Of a DNA stretch of 64,000 bases, positions 17,279-25,494 are shown piece by piece (position 1 is the first letter of the stretch; every line of letters begins with the position of its first letter). The stretch lies in contig NZ_JAMGZK010000055.1 in the NCBI RefSeq assembly GCF_025564065.1, forward strand, positions 186,001 through 250,000, written 5' to 3'. Both the position numbers and the translations under genes were made by a program. The stretch comes from Silvania hatchlandensis. GTDB lineage: Bacteria; Pseudomonadota; Gammaproteobacteria; Enterobacterales; Enterobacteriaceae. The notes beneath the pieces are model-generated. The model searched no databases and was not told the DNA's origin. It was given only the letters and a program-made list of their open reading frames with translations.

Positions 17279-17776
17279 ATGGCTGCGCACGACGATTTTC
17301 TCGACAACTGGATCACCGCCGCTATCGCCACGCAACTGCCGGAGCGGCACATGCCCCTGAGCCTGGAAGACTGTGCGCTGCTGGCGAAGCTGGCGCAAGA
17401 GGCTGCCATGGCCTGCCATGTGCCAATTGTTTTTAGCCTGGTGGATGCCCACGGGCAGCAGCGGTTCTTCTTTAGCATGGATAACGCCCTGCTGGTAAGC
17501 CATACCCTGGCGCCACAAAAGGCCTGGACCGCCGTGGCGCTGAAGATGGCGACCCATGAACTGGCGACGCGAGTACAACCGGGCGGTGAGCTATACGGTC
17601 TTGATAAAGAAAAAGAGATTTGTTGCTTCGGCGGCGGATTTCCCTGCTGGTCGGGCGGATGCCTGCTCGGCGGCATTGGCATTAGCGGTGGCAGCGTGGA
17701 AGACGATATGTCCATCGCCCGCCAGGCGCTGGCGCGGTTTAGCGCGCTGCGTTTTCCCCTCGCAATAACACGTTAA
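17279..17776 (+). CDS. GlcG/HbpS/PduO C-terminal-type protein
   Basis: 165 residues. It matches the small PduO C-terminal/GlcG/HbpS family: MPLSLEDCALLAKLAQEAAMACHVPIVFSLVDAHG at the start and a glycine-rich end CCFGGGFPCWSGGCLLGGIGISGGSVEDDMSIA. Members bind haem or cobalamin-related ligands, or have unknown function; the PduO N-terminal adenosyltransferase domain is absent, which fits a B12-independent pathway. The ATG at 17279 follows GAGGAGGG. Cysteines are unusually frequent in the GGG loop (CC, C, C). Its exact role in glycyl radical microcompartments is not known to me. Confidence 0.75.
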   Translation: MAAHDDFLDNWITAAIATQLPERHMPLSLEDCALLAKLAQEAAMACHVPIVFSLVDAHGQQRFFFSMDNALLVSHTLAPQKAWTAVALKMATHELATRVQPGGELYGLDKEKEICCFGGGFPCWSGGCLLGGIGISGGSVEDDMSIARQALARFSALRFPLAITR

Positions 17777-17807
17777 TTTTTCATCGCAGTCCATTTCAGG
17801 GGTCATC

Positions 17808-19004
17808 ATGTCCTTAGTTTGTGTATTAGTGATTAACTGTGGTTCTTCCTCAATGAAGTTCTCGGTCATCCCCCAGGATGCCGACCAGCCGGTGCTGTCT
17901 GGCCTGGCAGAGCGGCTGGGGATTGATCATGCCACCATGACATTTAAAGACCGTGACGGTAATACATCCCGCGTGGCGCTGGCGGAAGCCAGCCATCAAT
18001 GTGCGTTGCACGTCCTGTTCGGGACACTTGCGCAGCAGCAACTGCTGGAAACCATTACCGCTATCGGGCATCGCGTGGCACACGGCGGCAGTGATTTCAA
18101 AAGCTCGGTGCGGGTGACCGACGAGGTGATTGAAAAAATCCGTGCGTTGTCCGCACTGGCGCCCCTGCATAACCCCGCCAACCTGATGGGAATTGAAGCG
18201 GCGCGTGCGCTGCTGCCTGCACTGCCGCAGATCGCGGTGTTCGATACCGCGTTCCATCAGACGTTATCCCCGGCGGCGTATACCTATGCTATTCCACTGG
18301 ATTACCAGCGTGACTATCAGGTGCGTCGCTACGGCTTCCACGGTACTTCCCATCGTTTTATCGCCAGCGAAGCGCTCAACGCATTGGATCTGGACCCGGC
18401 GGATCACGGTATCGTGATTGCCCACCTGGGAAATGGGTCGTCACTTTGCGCCGTGCAGAACGGCGAGAGTGTCGATACATCGATGGGCATGACGCCGCTG
18501 GAAGGGCTGGTTATGGGCACGCGCTGCGGCGATCTGGATTTTGGTGTCGCCGCCTATCTGGCGAAGTGCACGGGGCAGTCTCTCGACGCCCTGTACAAAA
18601 TGGTTAACAGCCAGTCCGGATTAATGGGTATCTCCGGATTGTCCAGCGATTGCCGAACGTTGCAGGAAGCCCGTGCTGCGGGGCACGAACGGGCGGCGCT
18701 GGCCATCGATGTGATGGTGCATCGACTCGCCCGGCATATCGGCGGCCATGTCACGTCTCTTAAACGCTTCGACGCACTGATTTTTACCGGTGGTATTGGC
18801 GAAAACTCGGCGCTGATCCGTGAACTCACCGTACAACGGCTTCAGGCGTTGGGACTGGTGTTGGATGGGGCACGCAATCAGCAGATGTTCGGTGGTCGCA
18901 GCGGGCTGATTTCAAAAGCGGGTTCGATGACGATCGCCGTCATCGCCACCAATGAAGAAAAAATGATTGCCAGAGACGCGGCGGACATTGCCCGTAACCT
19001 GTAA
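17808..19004 (+). CDS. Acetate/propionate kinase
   Basis: 398 residues, the normal length for the acetokinase family. Family motifs are visible: INCGSSSMKFSV at the N-terminus, RRYGFHGTSHRFIA, IVIAHLGNGSSLCAV, DTSMGMTPLEGLVMGTRCGDLD and FTGGIGENS. In the pathway it would convert propionyl phosphate from PduL to propionate and make ATP by substrate-level phosphorylation. Whether it prefers propionate (PduW/TdcD) or acetate cannot be read from the sequence. It is the last gene of the first enzyme cluster, followed by about 205 bases before the shell operon. Confidence 0.9.
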   Translation: MSLVCVLVINCGSSSMKFSVIPQDADQPVLSGLAERLGIDHATMTFKDRDGNTSRVALAEASHQCALHVLFGTLAQQQLLETITAIGHRVAHGGSDFKSSVRVTDEVIEKIRALSALAPLHNPANLMGIEAARALLPALPQIAVFDTAFHQTLSPAAYTYAIPLDYQRDYQVRRYGFHGTSHRFIASEALNALDLDPADHGIVIAHLGNGSSLCAVQNGESVDTSMGMTPLEGLVMGTRCGDLDFGVAAYLAKCTGQSLDALYKMVNSQSGLMGISGLSSDCRTLQEARAAGHERAALAIDVMVHRLARHIGGHVTSLKRFDALIFTGGIGENSALIRELTVQRLQALGLVLDGARNQQMFGGRSGLISKAGSMTIAVIATNEEKMIARDAADIARNL

Positions 19005-19209
19005 TAAAACCCGGGAGGTTATTGCCGCGGGTAGGTGGATTTTATTGTCGGCGGGGCGAATCTGAAAACAAGATAGTCCCGCTAGCGCGCAAAACATTTT
19101 GTCCAAATAACCTTAGTATCATCATGCGTAAATAATTAACGCACAGGGTGAATCTGTGGATTTCTATTCCTGTGCACGTTTTCTTTCTATCAGAAATATC
19201 GAGGTTGGT
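19005..19209 (+). promoter_or_regulatory. Promoter region of the shell/dehydratase operon
   Basis: These 205 bases, without a gene, precede the main shell operon. They contain the 17-bp box at 19063-19079 shared with the metK promoter, a second partly similar stretch (CATTTTGTCC, 19095-19104) 25 bases on, and a short TGCGT/ACGCA inverted repeat at 19125-19143. The shell gene start is chosen at ATG 19210 (GAGGT ribosome-binding site), not at the in-frame GTG 19156. Confidence 0.5.
19063..19079 (+). promoter_or_regulatory. Candidate response-regulator box upstream of shell operon
   Basis: TGAAAACAAGATAGTCC matches, 16 of 17 bases, the complement-strand sequence at 29342-29358 upstream of the metK-like gene, with the same orientation relative to the downstream gene. 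It is likely bound by the AraC-type response regulator encoded at 29378-30442; the assignment is inference. Confidence 0.5.
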
Positions 19210-19491
19210 ATGCAACAAGAAGCATTAGGAATGGTTGAAACAAAAGGCCTGGTTTCTGCAATCGAAGCTGCAGATACCATGGTGAAATCTGCCAACGTGA
19301 CCCTGGTGGGTTATGAAAAAATCGGTTCTGGCCTGGTAACCGTGATGGTTCGCGGCGACGTGGGTGCTGTGAAAGCCGCTACCGACGCGGGTTCTGCCGC
19401 TGCGGGTAAAGTGGGTGAACTGGTCTCCGTACACGTTATTCCACGCCCGCACATTGAGGTGGAAAAAATTCTGCCGAAGGCCGTCGGTTAA
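19210..19491 (+). CDS. Hexameric shell protein (BMC-H, PduA/PduJ-like)
   Basis: 93 residues from ATG 19210. This is a canonical single BMC domain: [56 protein letters not shown], ending [15 protein letters not shown]. Hexamers tile the facets of the shell and their central pore admits substrate. It is first in the operon with the trimeric shell gene 21 bases downstream, and is probably the most abundant shell protein. The good ribosome-binding site (GAGGT) decides the start. Confidence 0.95.
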   Translation: MQQEALGMVETKGLVSAIEAADTMVKSANVTLVGYEKIGSGLVTVMVRGDVGAVKAATDAGSAAAGKVGELVSVHVIPRPHIEVEKILPKAVG

Positions 19492-19512
19492 TAACAATAA
19501 AGGATACTGATC

Positions 19513-20298
19513 ATGAGAGATAATCTTGTTGAGCAGATTATATCTGACGTAATGAATAAACAAACCGACACGAAACCGAAGGCCAAAACCGCCGCGCATT
19601 TCGCAGGTTGTGGAATTACGGAATTTGTCGGCACTGCATTGGGTCACACTATCGGCCTGGTGATTGCCAATGTCGATAATCAGTTACATGAAATTATGAA
19701 TATCGACAAGAAATATCGCTCTATCGGTATTCTGGGTGCGCGTACCGGCGCAGGTCCGCAAATTTTTGCCGCTGATGAAGCCATCAAAGCCACTAACAGT
19801 GAAATCATTTCTATCGAGCTGGCTCGCGACACTGAAGGTGGCGGTGGACACGGTTGTTTGATTATTTTCGGCGCGTCTGATGTTTCCGACGTCAGACGTG
19901 CGGTTGAAGTTGCGCTCTCAGAAATTGAACGCACCATGGGCGACGTGTATGGCTCACCGGCTGGCCACCTCGAATTTCAATACACCGCGCGCGCCAGCAG
20001 TGCGCTGCATAAAGCGCTCGGTGCACCAATGGGTAAATCCTTCGGGATGACCTGCGCCTCGCCTGCGGCGATAGGCCTGGTGATTGCTGACGCTGCGGCG
20101 AAATCCGCCGTTATCGACCCGGTGGGCTACGCCAGCCCGTCGAAAGGTACCAGCTTCAGTAACGAAGTGATCTTTACCTTTTCCGGTGATTCCGGTGCGG
20201 TACGCCAGGCCGTTATTGCCGCACGTGAAGTGGGGCTGCAACTGCTCTCCACGTTAGATCCAGCGGAAATTAAATCCACCACGACGCCGTATATCTAA
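19513..20298 (+). CDS. Trimeric tandem-domain shell protein (BMC-T, PduB-like)
   Basis: 261 residues with two BMC-like domains (about 40-150 and 155-250) preceded by an extended N-terminal segment, as in PduB and EtuB. Recognisable pieces are GCGITEFVGTALGHTIGLVIANVD, SIGILGARTGAGPQIFAADEAIKATNSEI and GMTCASPAAIGLVIADAA. Trimers of such proteins form larger, sometimes gated pores in the shell. The first 20 residues (MRDNLVEQIISDVMNKQ) form an amphipathic helix that could serve in cargo or shell contacts. The operon position, between BMC-H and the aldehyde dehydrogenase, is typical. Confidence 0.92.
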   Translation: MRDNLVEQIISDVMNKQTDTKPKAKTAAHFAGCGITEFVGTALGHTIGLVIANVDNQLHEIMNIDKKYRSIGILGARTGAGPQIFAADEAIKATNSEIISIELARDTEGGGGHGCLIIFGASDVSDVRRAVEVALSEIERTMGDVYGSPAGHLEFQYTARASSALHKALGAPMGKSFGMTCASPAAIGLVIADAAAKSAVIDPVGYASPSKGTSFSNEVIFTFSGDSGAVRQAVIAAREVGLQLLSTLDPAEIKSTTTPYI

Positions 20299-20347
20299 GC
20301 ATCGGGTGACGACGCGCGCGACGCGGTCGGTAGTAAGGAATTTAAAG

Positions 20348-21868
20348 ATGAATGATATTGAAATCGCTCAGGCTGTCTCGACCATTCTGAGCAAATTCAC
20401 CAAAGCAACACCGGATACGGCCCCGGCTGCGGTTCCCGCGACCTCAGATGCGGCACGGGTTGAAAGCCTGGATGATATCGTCGCTAAGGCGCTGGCGCAG
20501 CAAACCTCCGGACGCGCCGCCTGTGCATCCTCTCCGGTCGCGAATGCCGGAACCGGCGCATTCGAAACGATGGACGAGGCGATTTCAGCAGCCGTACTGG
20601 CGCAGGTGCAGTATCGCCACTGTTCTATGCAAGACCGTACCTCATTTATTAATGGCATTCGTGACATTTTCCTGCAGGAGGAGGTGCTGTGCGCCATTTC
20701 CCGTATGGCGGTGGACGAAACCGGCATGGGTAATTATGAGGACAAACTGATCAAAAACCGCGTCGCAGCGCTGAAAACGCCAGGTCTTGAAGACCTGGCA
20801 ACCCGCGCGATTACCGGAGACGGAGGGTTAACCCTGATCGAGTACTCCGCGTTCGGGGTAATTGGTTCGATTACACCAACCACTAACCCGACCGAAACCA
20901 TCATTAACAACAGTATCAGCATGCTGGCGGCGGGCAACACCGTCGTGTTTAGCCCACACCCCCGTTCGCGCAAGGTTTCGCTGTACGCGGTTGAGCTGAT
21001 CAATAACAAGCTTGCAGAGCTGGGTGCACCGGCAAACATGGTGGTAACGGTGACGAAACCGTCAATCGATAACACCAACGCCATGATCAACGACCCGCGT
21101 ATCAACATGCTGGTGGCAACCGGCGGTCCGGCCATTGTGAAAACCGTGATGTCATCCGGCAAGAAAGCGATTGGCGCAGGCGCAGGCAACCCGCCAGCCG
21201 TAGTGGACGAGACGGCGGATATCGAAAAAGCGGCCCGCGATATCATTAAGGGCTGTAGCTTCGACAACAACCTGCCGTGCGTGGCTGAAAAAGAGGTGAT
21301 TGTGGTGAATCAGGTCGCTGACTATCTGATCCACTGCATGAAGAAAAGCGGTGCTTATCTGCTGTGCGACAAGAAACTGATTCAGCAGTTACAGACCCTG
21401 GTGCTTAACGAAAAAGGCACCGGGCCGAATACCGGGTTCGTCGGTAAAGATGCGCGCTATATCCTTCAGCAACTGGGGATCACGGTGGGTGACGATATTA
21501 AAGTCATCTTAATCGAGACGGAGAAAACCCATCCGTTCGTGGTACATGAACTGATGATGCCGGTCCTGCCGGTGGTGCGTGTCGACAACGTTGATGAAGC
21601 TATCGAGCTGGCGGTGAAAGTGGAGCACGGCAATCGACATACCGCGATTATGCACTCTACCAACGTCGAAAAGCTGACCAAAATGGCGCGCCTGATCCAG
21701 ACCACCATATTTGTAAAAAATGGTCCCTCCTATGCGGGGATCGGGGTGGGTGGCGAAGGGCATGCCACCTTCACGATTGCCGGGCCGACCGGTGAAGGGC
21801 TTACGTCAGCACGCGCTTTTGCACGGCATCGTCGCTGTGTCATGGTTGAAGCGCTGAATATTCGCTAA
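20348..21868 (+). CDS. CoA-acylating aldehyde dehydrogenase (PduP/EutE family)
   Basis: 506 residues from ATG 20348 (AAGGAATTTAAAG precedes it). It converts propionaldehyde, NAD+ and CoA to propionyl-CoA in the compartment. The catalytic cysteine is C311 in SFDNNLPCVAEKEV; the cofactor region FGVIGSITPTTNPTETIINN is typical. Residues 1-20 (MNDIEIAQAVSTILSKFTKA) form an amphipathic helix joined by a Pro/Ala/Thr-rich linker of about 25 residues: a classic encapsulation peptide. There is no sign of truncation. It lies mid-operon, 23 bases before the next shell gene. Confidence 0.93.
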   Translation: MNDIEIAQAVSTILSKFTKATPDTAPAAVPATSDAARVESLDDIVAKALAQQTSGRAACASSPVANAGTGAFETMDEAISAAVLAQVQYRHCSMQDRTSFINGIRDIFLQEEVLCAISRMAVDETGMGNYEDKLIKNRVAALKTPGLEDLATRAITGDGGLTLIEYSAFGVIGSITPTTNPTETIINNSISMLAAGNTVVFSPHPRSRKVSLYAVELINNKLAELGAPANMVVTVTKPSIDNTNAMINDPRINMLVATGGPAIVKTVMSSGKKAIGAGAGNPPAVVDETADIEKAARDIIKGCSFDNNLPCVAEKEVIVVNQVADYLIHCMKKSGAYLLCDKKLIQQLQTLVLNEKGTGPNTGFVGKDARYILQQLGITVGDDIKVILIETEKTHPFVVHELMMPVLPVVRVDNVDEAIELAVKVEHGNRHTAIMHSTNVEKLTKMARLIQTTIFVKNGPSYAGIGVGGEGHATFTIAGPTGEGLTSARAFARHRRCVMVEALNIR

Positions 21869-21891
21869 CCATTGCGAAGGGTGACTCAAAG

Positions 21892-22191
21892 ATGAAAACA
21901 CGGATCATAAACGCGCCGACCCCGGATATCCTGGCGATGCTGAAACGGCGCATGCCAGGGGAGTTTCGTTCGCGTCTGGAGTTGATTCGCATCGACGCTA
22001 TTGGATTGTTAATGCTGCCGGTACCGGATCTCTATTTTTATGCCGATGTCGCCAGCAAAAGTGCCAATGTGGTGGTTTCGGAAATCTTTGGCAGTTGCCC
22101 TCAGCACATCACCACCCTGGCCATTTTTGGTGAAGTTGCGGCGGTGCATGAAGCCATGCGAATCATTGAGGAAAACGATAACCCGTTCTGA
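21892..22191 (+). CDS. Circularly permuted hexameric shell protein (PduU/EutS-like)
   Basis: 99 residues. The core IDAIGLLMLPVPDLYFYADVASKSANVVVSEIFGSCPQHITTLAIFGEVAAVHEAMRII aligns by eye with the EutS/PduU type of BMC domain, in which the strands are circularly permuted and an N-terminal beta hairpin forms a small barrel over the pore. Here the N-terminus (MKTRIINAPTPDILAMLKRRM) is consistent with that. This is a minor facet protein of the shell. Family assignment is good, the permutation being inferred from order of motifs. Confidence 0.75.
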   Translation: MKTRIINAPTPDILAMLKRRMPGEFRSRLELIRIDAIGLLMLPVPDLYFYADVASKSANVVVSEIFGSCPQHITTLAIFGEVAAVHEAMRIIEENDNPF

Positions 22192-22201
22192 GAGTTCGCT
22201 T

Positions 22202-22777
22202 ATGAAGAAGATATTACTTATCGCAGGCGATTTCTCTGAAGACTATGAAGTCATGGTGCCATGGCAGGCATTAAGCATGTTAGGTTTCAGAGTGGATGTT
22301 GTATGTCCGGGTAAACGAACCGGCGAGTTTATTAAAACTGCGATTCATGATTTTGAAGGTGACCAAACGTACACGGAAAAACCCGGACACCTTTTTAGAT
22401 TAACTGCATCGTTTGACGAAATAAAGTTACAGGAATATTGCGGTGTATATATTTCAGGCGGGCGTTCATCTGAATACCTGCGATTAAATAAATCGGTCCT
22501 GAATGTCATACATTATGCAATGAATTTCTCAATACCTGTTGCCGCAATTTGTCATGGCCCACAAATTCTGGCCGCTGCGGGGGTATTAAAAGACAGGAAA
22601 TTGACAGGGTATTTTACGGTAAAACCAGAGGTGGAAATGGCAGGTGGCCTGTGGGTTACTGCTGCGGATGATGAGGCCGTCGTCGATGGCAACCTCATCA
22701 CTGCGACCACCTGGATGGGGCATCCGGAAATATTACGTCAATTTATTGCTCAGATAGGTATCAGTATTATTCATTAA
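22202..22777 (+). CDS. DJ-1/PfpI family protein of the microcompartment operon
   Basis: 191 residues from ATG 22202. It has the DJ-1/PfpI fold: ILLIAGDFSEDYEVMVPWQAL at the N-terminus with the conserved acidic residue, and the nucleophile elbow VAAICHGPQILAAAGVL carrying the reactive cysteine. Family members include glyoxalase/deglycase-like enzymes, proteases and stress proteins. Lying directly before the glycyl radical enzyme gene in a pathway that handles propionaldehyde, it may detoxify reactive carbonyls or protect proteins, but that is inference. The gene is AT-richer than the shell genes before it. There is no encapsulation peptide. Confidence 0.8.
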   Translation: MKKILLIAGDFSEDYEVMVPWQALSMLGFRVDVVCPGKRTGEFIKTAIHDFEGDQTYTEKPGHLFRLTASFDEIKLQEYCGVYISGGRSSEYLRLNKSVLNVIHYAMNFSIPVAAICHGPQILAAAGVLKDRKLTGYFTVKPEVEMAGGLWVTAADDEAVVDGNLITATTWMGHPEILRQFIAQIGISIIH

Positions 22778-22825
22778 TACCCCGGCACTGCCGCAAGGTT
22801 ATCAAAATATATTCGGGAGTTTTCT

Positions 22826-25378
22826 ATGTTAGAGAAAGGTTTTTCTAATCCGACTGACCGTGTTGTAAGACTTAAAAATATGATCCTGACGGCAAAGCCG
22901 TATGTGGAATCAGAGCGCGCAGTACTGGCAACCGAAGCATATAAAGAGACGGAACAACTGCCGGCCATTATGCGCCGTGCAAAAGTGGTTGAAAAAATAT
23001 TTAACGAATTACCGGTGACGATTCGCCCGGACGAATTAATTGTGGGTGCAGTAACGATTAATCCACGCTCGACTGAAATCTGCCCGGAATTCTCTTACGA
23101 CTGGGTGGAAAAAGAGTTCGAGACGATGGAGCACCGTGTCGCCGACCCGTTCATTATTCCGCAAAAGACCGCCCAGGATCTGCATGAAGCGTTCAAATAC
23201 TGGCCGGGTAAAACCACCAGTTCTCTGGCCGCCTCTTACATGTCCGAAAGCACCAAAGAGAGTATGGCGAGCGGCGTATTCACCGTGGGCAACTACTTCT
23301 TCGGGGGTGTCGGTCACGTTAGCGTCGATTACGGCAAGGTACTGAAAATCGGTTTTCGCGGCATCATTAACGAAGTCACCCGTGCGCTGGACGCGTTGGA
23401 CCGCACCGAACCTGGCTATATCAAAAAAGAGCAGTTCTATAATGCGGTGTTGATAAGCTACAACGCGGCGATCCGTTTTGCTCATCGCTATGCGGAAGAG
23501 GCGTCCCGTCTGGCGCAGCTGGAAAGCAATCCGACCCGTAAACGCGAACTGGAGCAAATCGCTCAGAACTGTACCCGCGTACCGGAATACGGTGCGACCA
23601 CATTCTGGGAAGCGTGCCAGACATTTTGGTTTATCCAGAGCATGCTGCAGATCGAATCCAGCGGCCACTCTATCTCCCCGGGCCGTTACGACCAGTACAT
23701 GTATCCGTATCTGGCGGCGGACAAATCTATCTCACGCGAATTCGCCCAGGAACTGGTCGACTGCTGCTGGATCAAACTCAACGACATTAACAAAACCCGT
23801 GACGAAGTGTCTGCCCAGGCGTTCGCCGGTTATGCCGTATTCCAGAACCTGTGCTGTGGCGGCCAGACCGAAGACGGTCGCGACGCGACTAACGATCTGA
23901 GCTACATGTGTATGGAAGCGACCGCACACGTGCGTTTGCCGCAACCGTCTTTCTCTATTCGTGTATGGCAGGGTACCCCGGATGCATTCCTGTATCGCGC
24001 GTGCGAGCTGGTGCGTATGGGCCTTGGCGTTCCGGCGATGTACAACGATGAAGTGATCATCCCCGCGCTGCAAAACCGTGGCGTATCGCTGCGTGACGCG
24101 CGTGATTACTGCATCATCGGCTGTGTGGAGCCGCAGGCACCGCACCGTACTGAAGGCTGGCATGATGCGGCGTTCTTTAACGTAGCAAAAGTGCTGGAAA
24201 TCACCCTTAACAACGGGCGTGTCGGTAGCAAACAGCTTGGTCCGGTAACGGGTGAACTGACTCAGTACACCGGCATGGATGATTTCTACAGCGCGTTCCA
24301 GAAACAAATGGCGCACTTCGTTCATCAACTGGTTGAAGCCTGCAATAGCGTGGATATCGCCCACGGTGAGCGCTGCCCGCTGCCGTTCCTGTCTGCGCTG
24401 GTCGACGATTGTATCGGCCGGGGTAAATCCCTGCAGGAGGGCGGTGCAATCTACAACTTCACCGGTCCACAGGCGTTTGGTGTTGCTGACACCGGCGACT
24501 CTGTGTATGCCATCCAGAAGCAGGTGTTCGAAGATCGCAAATTATCTCTGAGCGAGCTGAAAAGCGCACTGGATAGCAACTTCGGCCACGCGGTGGGCAG
24601 CAACCCACATAGCCCGGCGGCAAAAACCTCGCTTAACGAGCAGGACATTTATGATGTGGTGAAACGCATCATTGAGCAGCACGGTGCGCTGGATCCGGCG
24701 GCGATTAAAAACGAAGTCTATCGTCAACTGACATCCGGTACTGCGGCTCCGACGCAATCCGGTACCTTGTCCCGCCACGAAGAAATCCGCCGTATCCTGG
24801 AAAACACCCCTTGCTTCGGTAACGATATCGACGACGTGGATTTAGTGGCGCGTCAATGCGCATTGATCTACTGCCAGGAAGTGGAGAAATACACCAACCC
24901 GCGTGGCGGCCAGTTCCAGGCCGGTATCTACCCGGTTTCGGCTAACGTGCTATTTGGGAAAGACGTTGCGGCGCTGCCGGATGGACGTCTGGCAAAAGAG
25001 CCACTGGCAGATGGTGTGTCACCGCGTCAGGGTAAAGATACCCTTGGCCCAACTGCTGCAGCCAACTCGGTGGCCAAGCTTGACCACTTTATTGCCTCTA
25101 ACGGTACGCTCTATAACCAGAAATTCCTGCCATCTTCACTGGCTGGCGAGAATGGTCTGCGTAATTTCAGCGGCCTGGTGCGTAACTACTTCGATAAGAA
25201 AGGGATGCACGTCCAGTTCAACGTTATTGACCGCAACACGCTGATCGAAGCGCAGAAAAACCCGGAGCAGCATCAGGATCTGGTGGTACGCGTGGCAGGT
25301 TACAGCGCCCAGTGGGTGGTTCTGGCGAAGGAAGTGCAGGACGACATCATTAGCCGTACTGAGCAACAGCTGTCGTAA
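22826..25378 (+). CDS. Glycyl radical diol dehydratase (1,2-propanediol type)
   Basis: 850 residues. This is a B12-independent dehydratase with active-site cysteine C433 and general base E435 in GCVEPQ, and glycyl radical G825 in RVAGYSAQW. The context after the cysteine, TEGWHDAAFFNVAKVLEITLNNG, matches my memory of glycerol/propanediol dehydratases and not choline TMA-lyase CutC, where that stretch differs (WTSTGYTQW-like). The expected reaction is 1,2-propanediol to propionaldehyde plus water. An extra segment of about 60 residues (587-646) interrupts the usual sequence and contains an amphipathic helix; see findings. GGAG at 22816-22819 supports the start. It is followed by a hairpin terminator and then by its activase. 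Confidence 0.88.
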   Translation: MLEKGFSNPTDRVVRLKNMILTAKPYVESERAVLATEAYKETEQLPAIMRRAKVVEKIFNELPVTIRPDELIVGAVTINPRSTEICPEFSYDWVEKEFETMEHRVADPFIIPQKTAQDLHEAFKYWPGKTTSSLAASYMSESTKESMASGVFTVGNYFFGGVGHVSVDYGKVLKIGFRGIINEVTRALDALDRTEPGYIKKEQFYNAVLISYNAAIRFAHRYAEEASRLAQLESNPTRKRELEQIAQNCTRVPEYGATTFWEACQTFWFIQSMLQIESSGHSISPGRYDQYMYPYLAADKSISREFAQELVDCCWIKLNDINKTRDEVSAQAFAGYAVFQNLCCGGQTEDGRDATNDLSYMCMEATAHVRLPQPSFSIRVWQGTPDAFLYRACELVRMGLGVPAMYNDEVIIPALQNRGVSLRDARDYCIIGCVEPQAPHRTEGWHDAAFFNVAKVLEITLNNGRVGSKQLGPVTGELTQYTGMDDFYSAFQKQMAHFVHQLVEACNSVDIAHGERCPLPFLSALVDDCIGRGKSLQEGGAIYNFTGPQAFGVADTGDSVYAIQKQVFEDRKLSLSELKSALDSNFGHAVGSNPHSPAAKTSLNEQDIYDVVKRIIEQHGALDPAAIKNEVYRQLTSGTAAPTQSGTLSRHEEIRRILENTPCFGNDIDDVDLVARQCALIYCQEVEKYTNPRGGQFQAGIYPVSANVLFGKDVAALPDGRLAKEPLADGVSPRQGKDTLGPTAAANSVAKLDHFIASNGTLYNQKFLPSSLAGENGLRNFSGLVRNYFDKKGMHVQFNVIDRNTLIEAQKNPEQHQDLVVRVAGYSAQWVVLAKEVQDDIISRTEQQLS

Positions 25379-25386
25379 ATACCCCG

Positions 25387-25430
25387 CGGGCCAGAGAGGA
25401 TAATCAATCTGGCCCGTTATTATTCATTTT
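25387..25430 (+). terminator. Terminator or attenuator after the dehydratase gene
   Basis: The inverted repeat CGGGCCAGA / TCTGGCCCG with a 12-base loop is followed by a T-rich tail. It could reduce read-through into the activase gene, which needs far less product than the dehydratase. Confidence 0.7.
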
Positions 25431-25494
25431 TACACTGTCTGGTTTCTATTTTTACCTGGAAAGGTAATTTGACTAGTTAATATAGAGTGATGTT

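Noticed and set aside
22826-25378. Choline TMA-lyase (CutC) as identity of the glycyl radical enzyme
   Set aside because: The sequence after GCVEPQ is of the diol dehydratase type, and the sensor is PocR-like.
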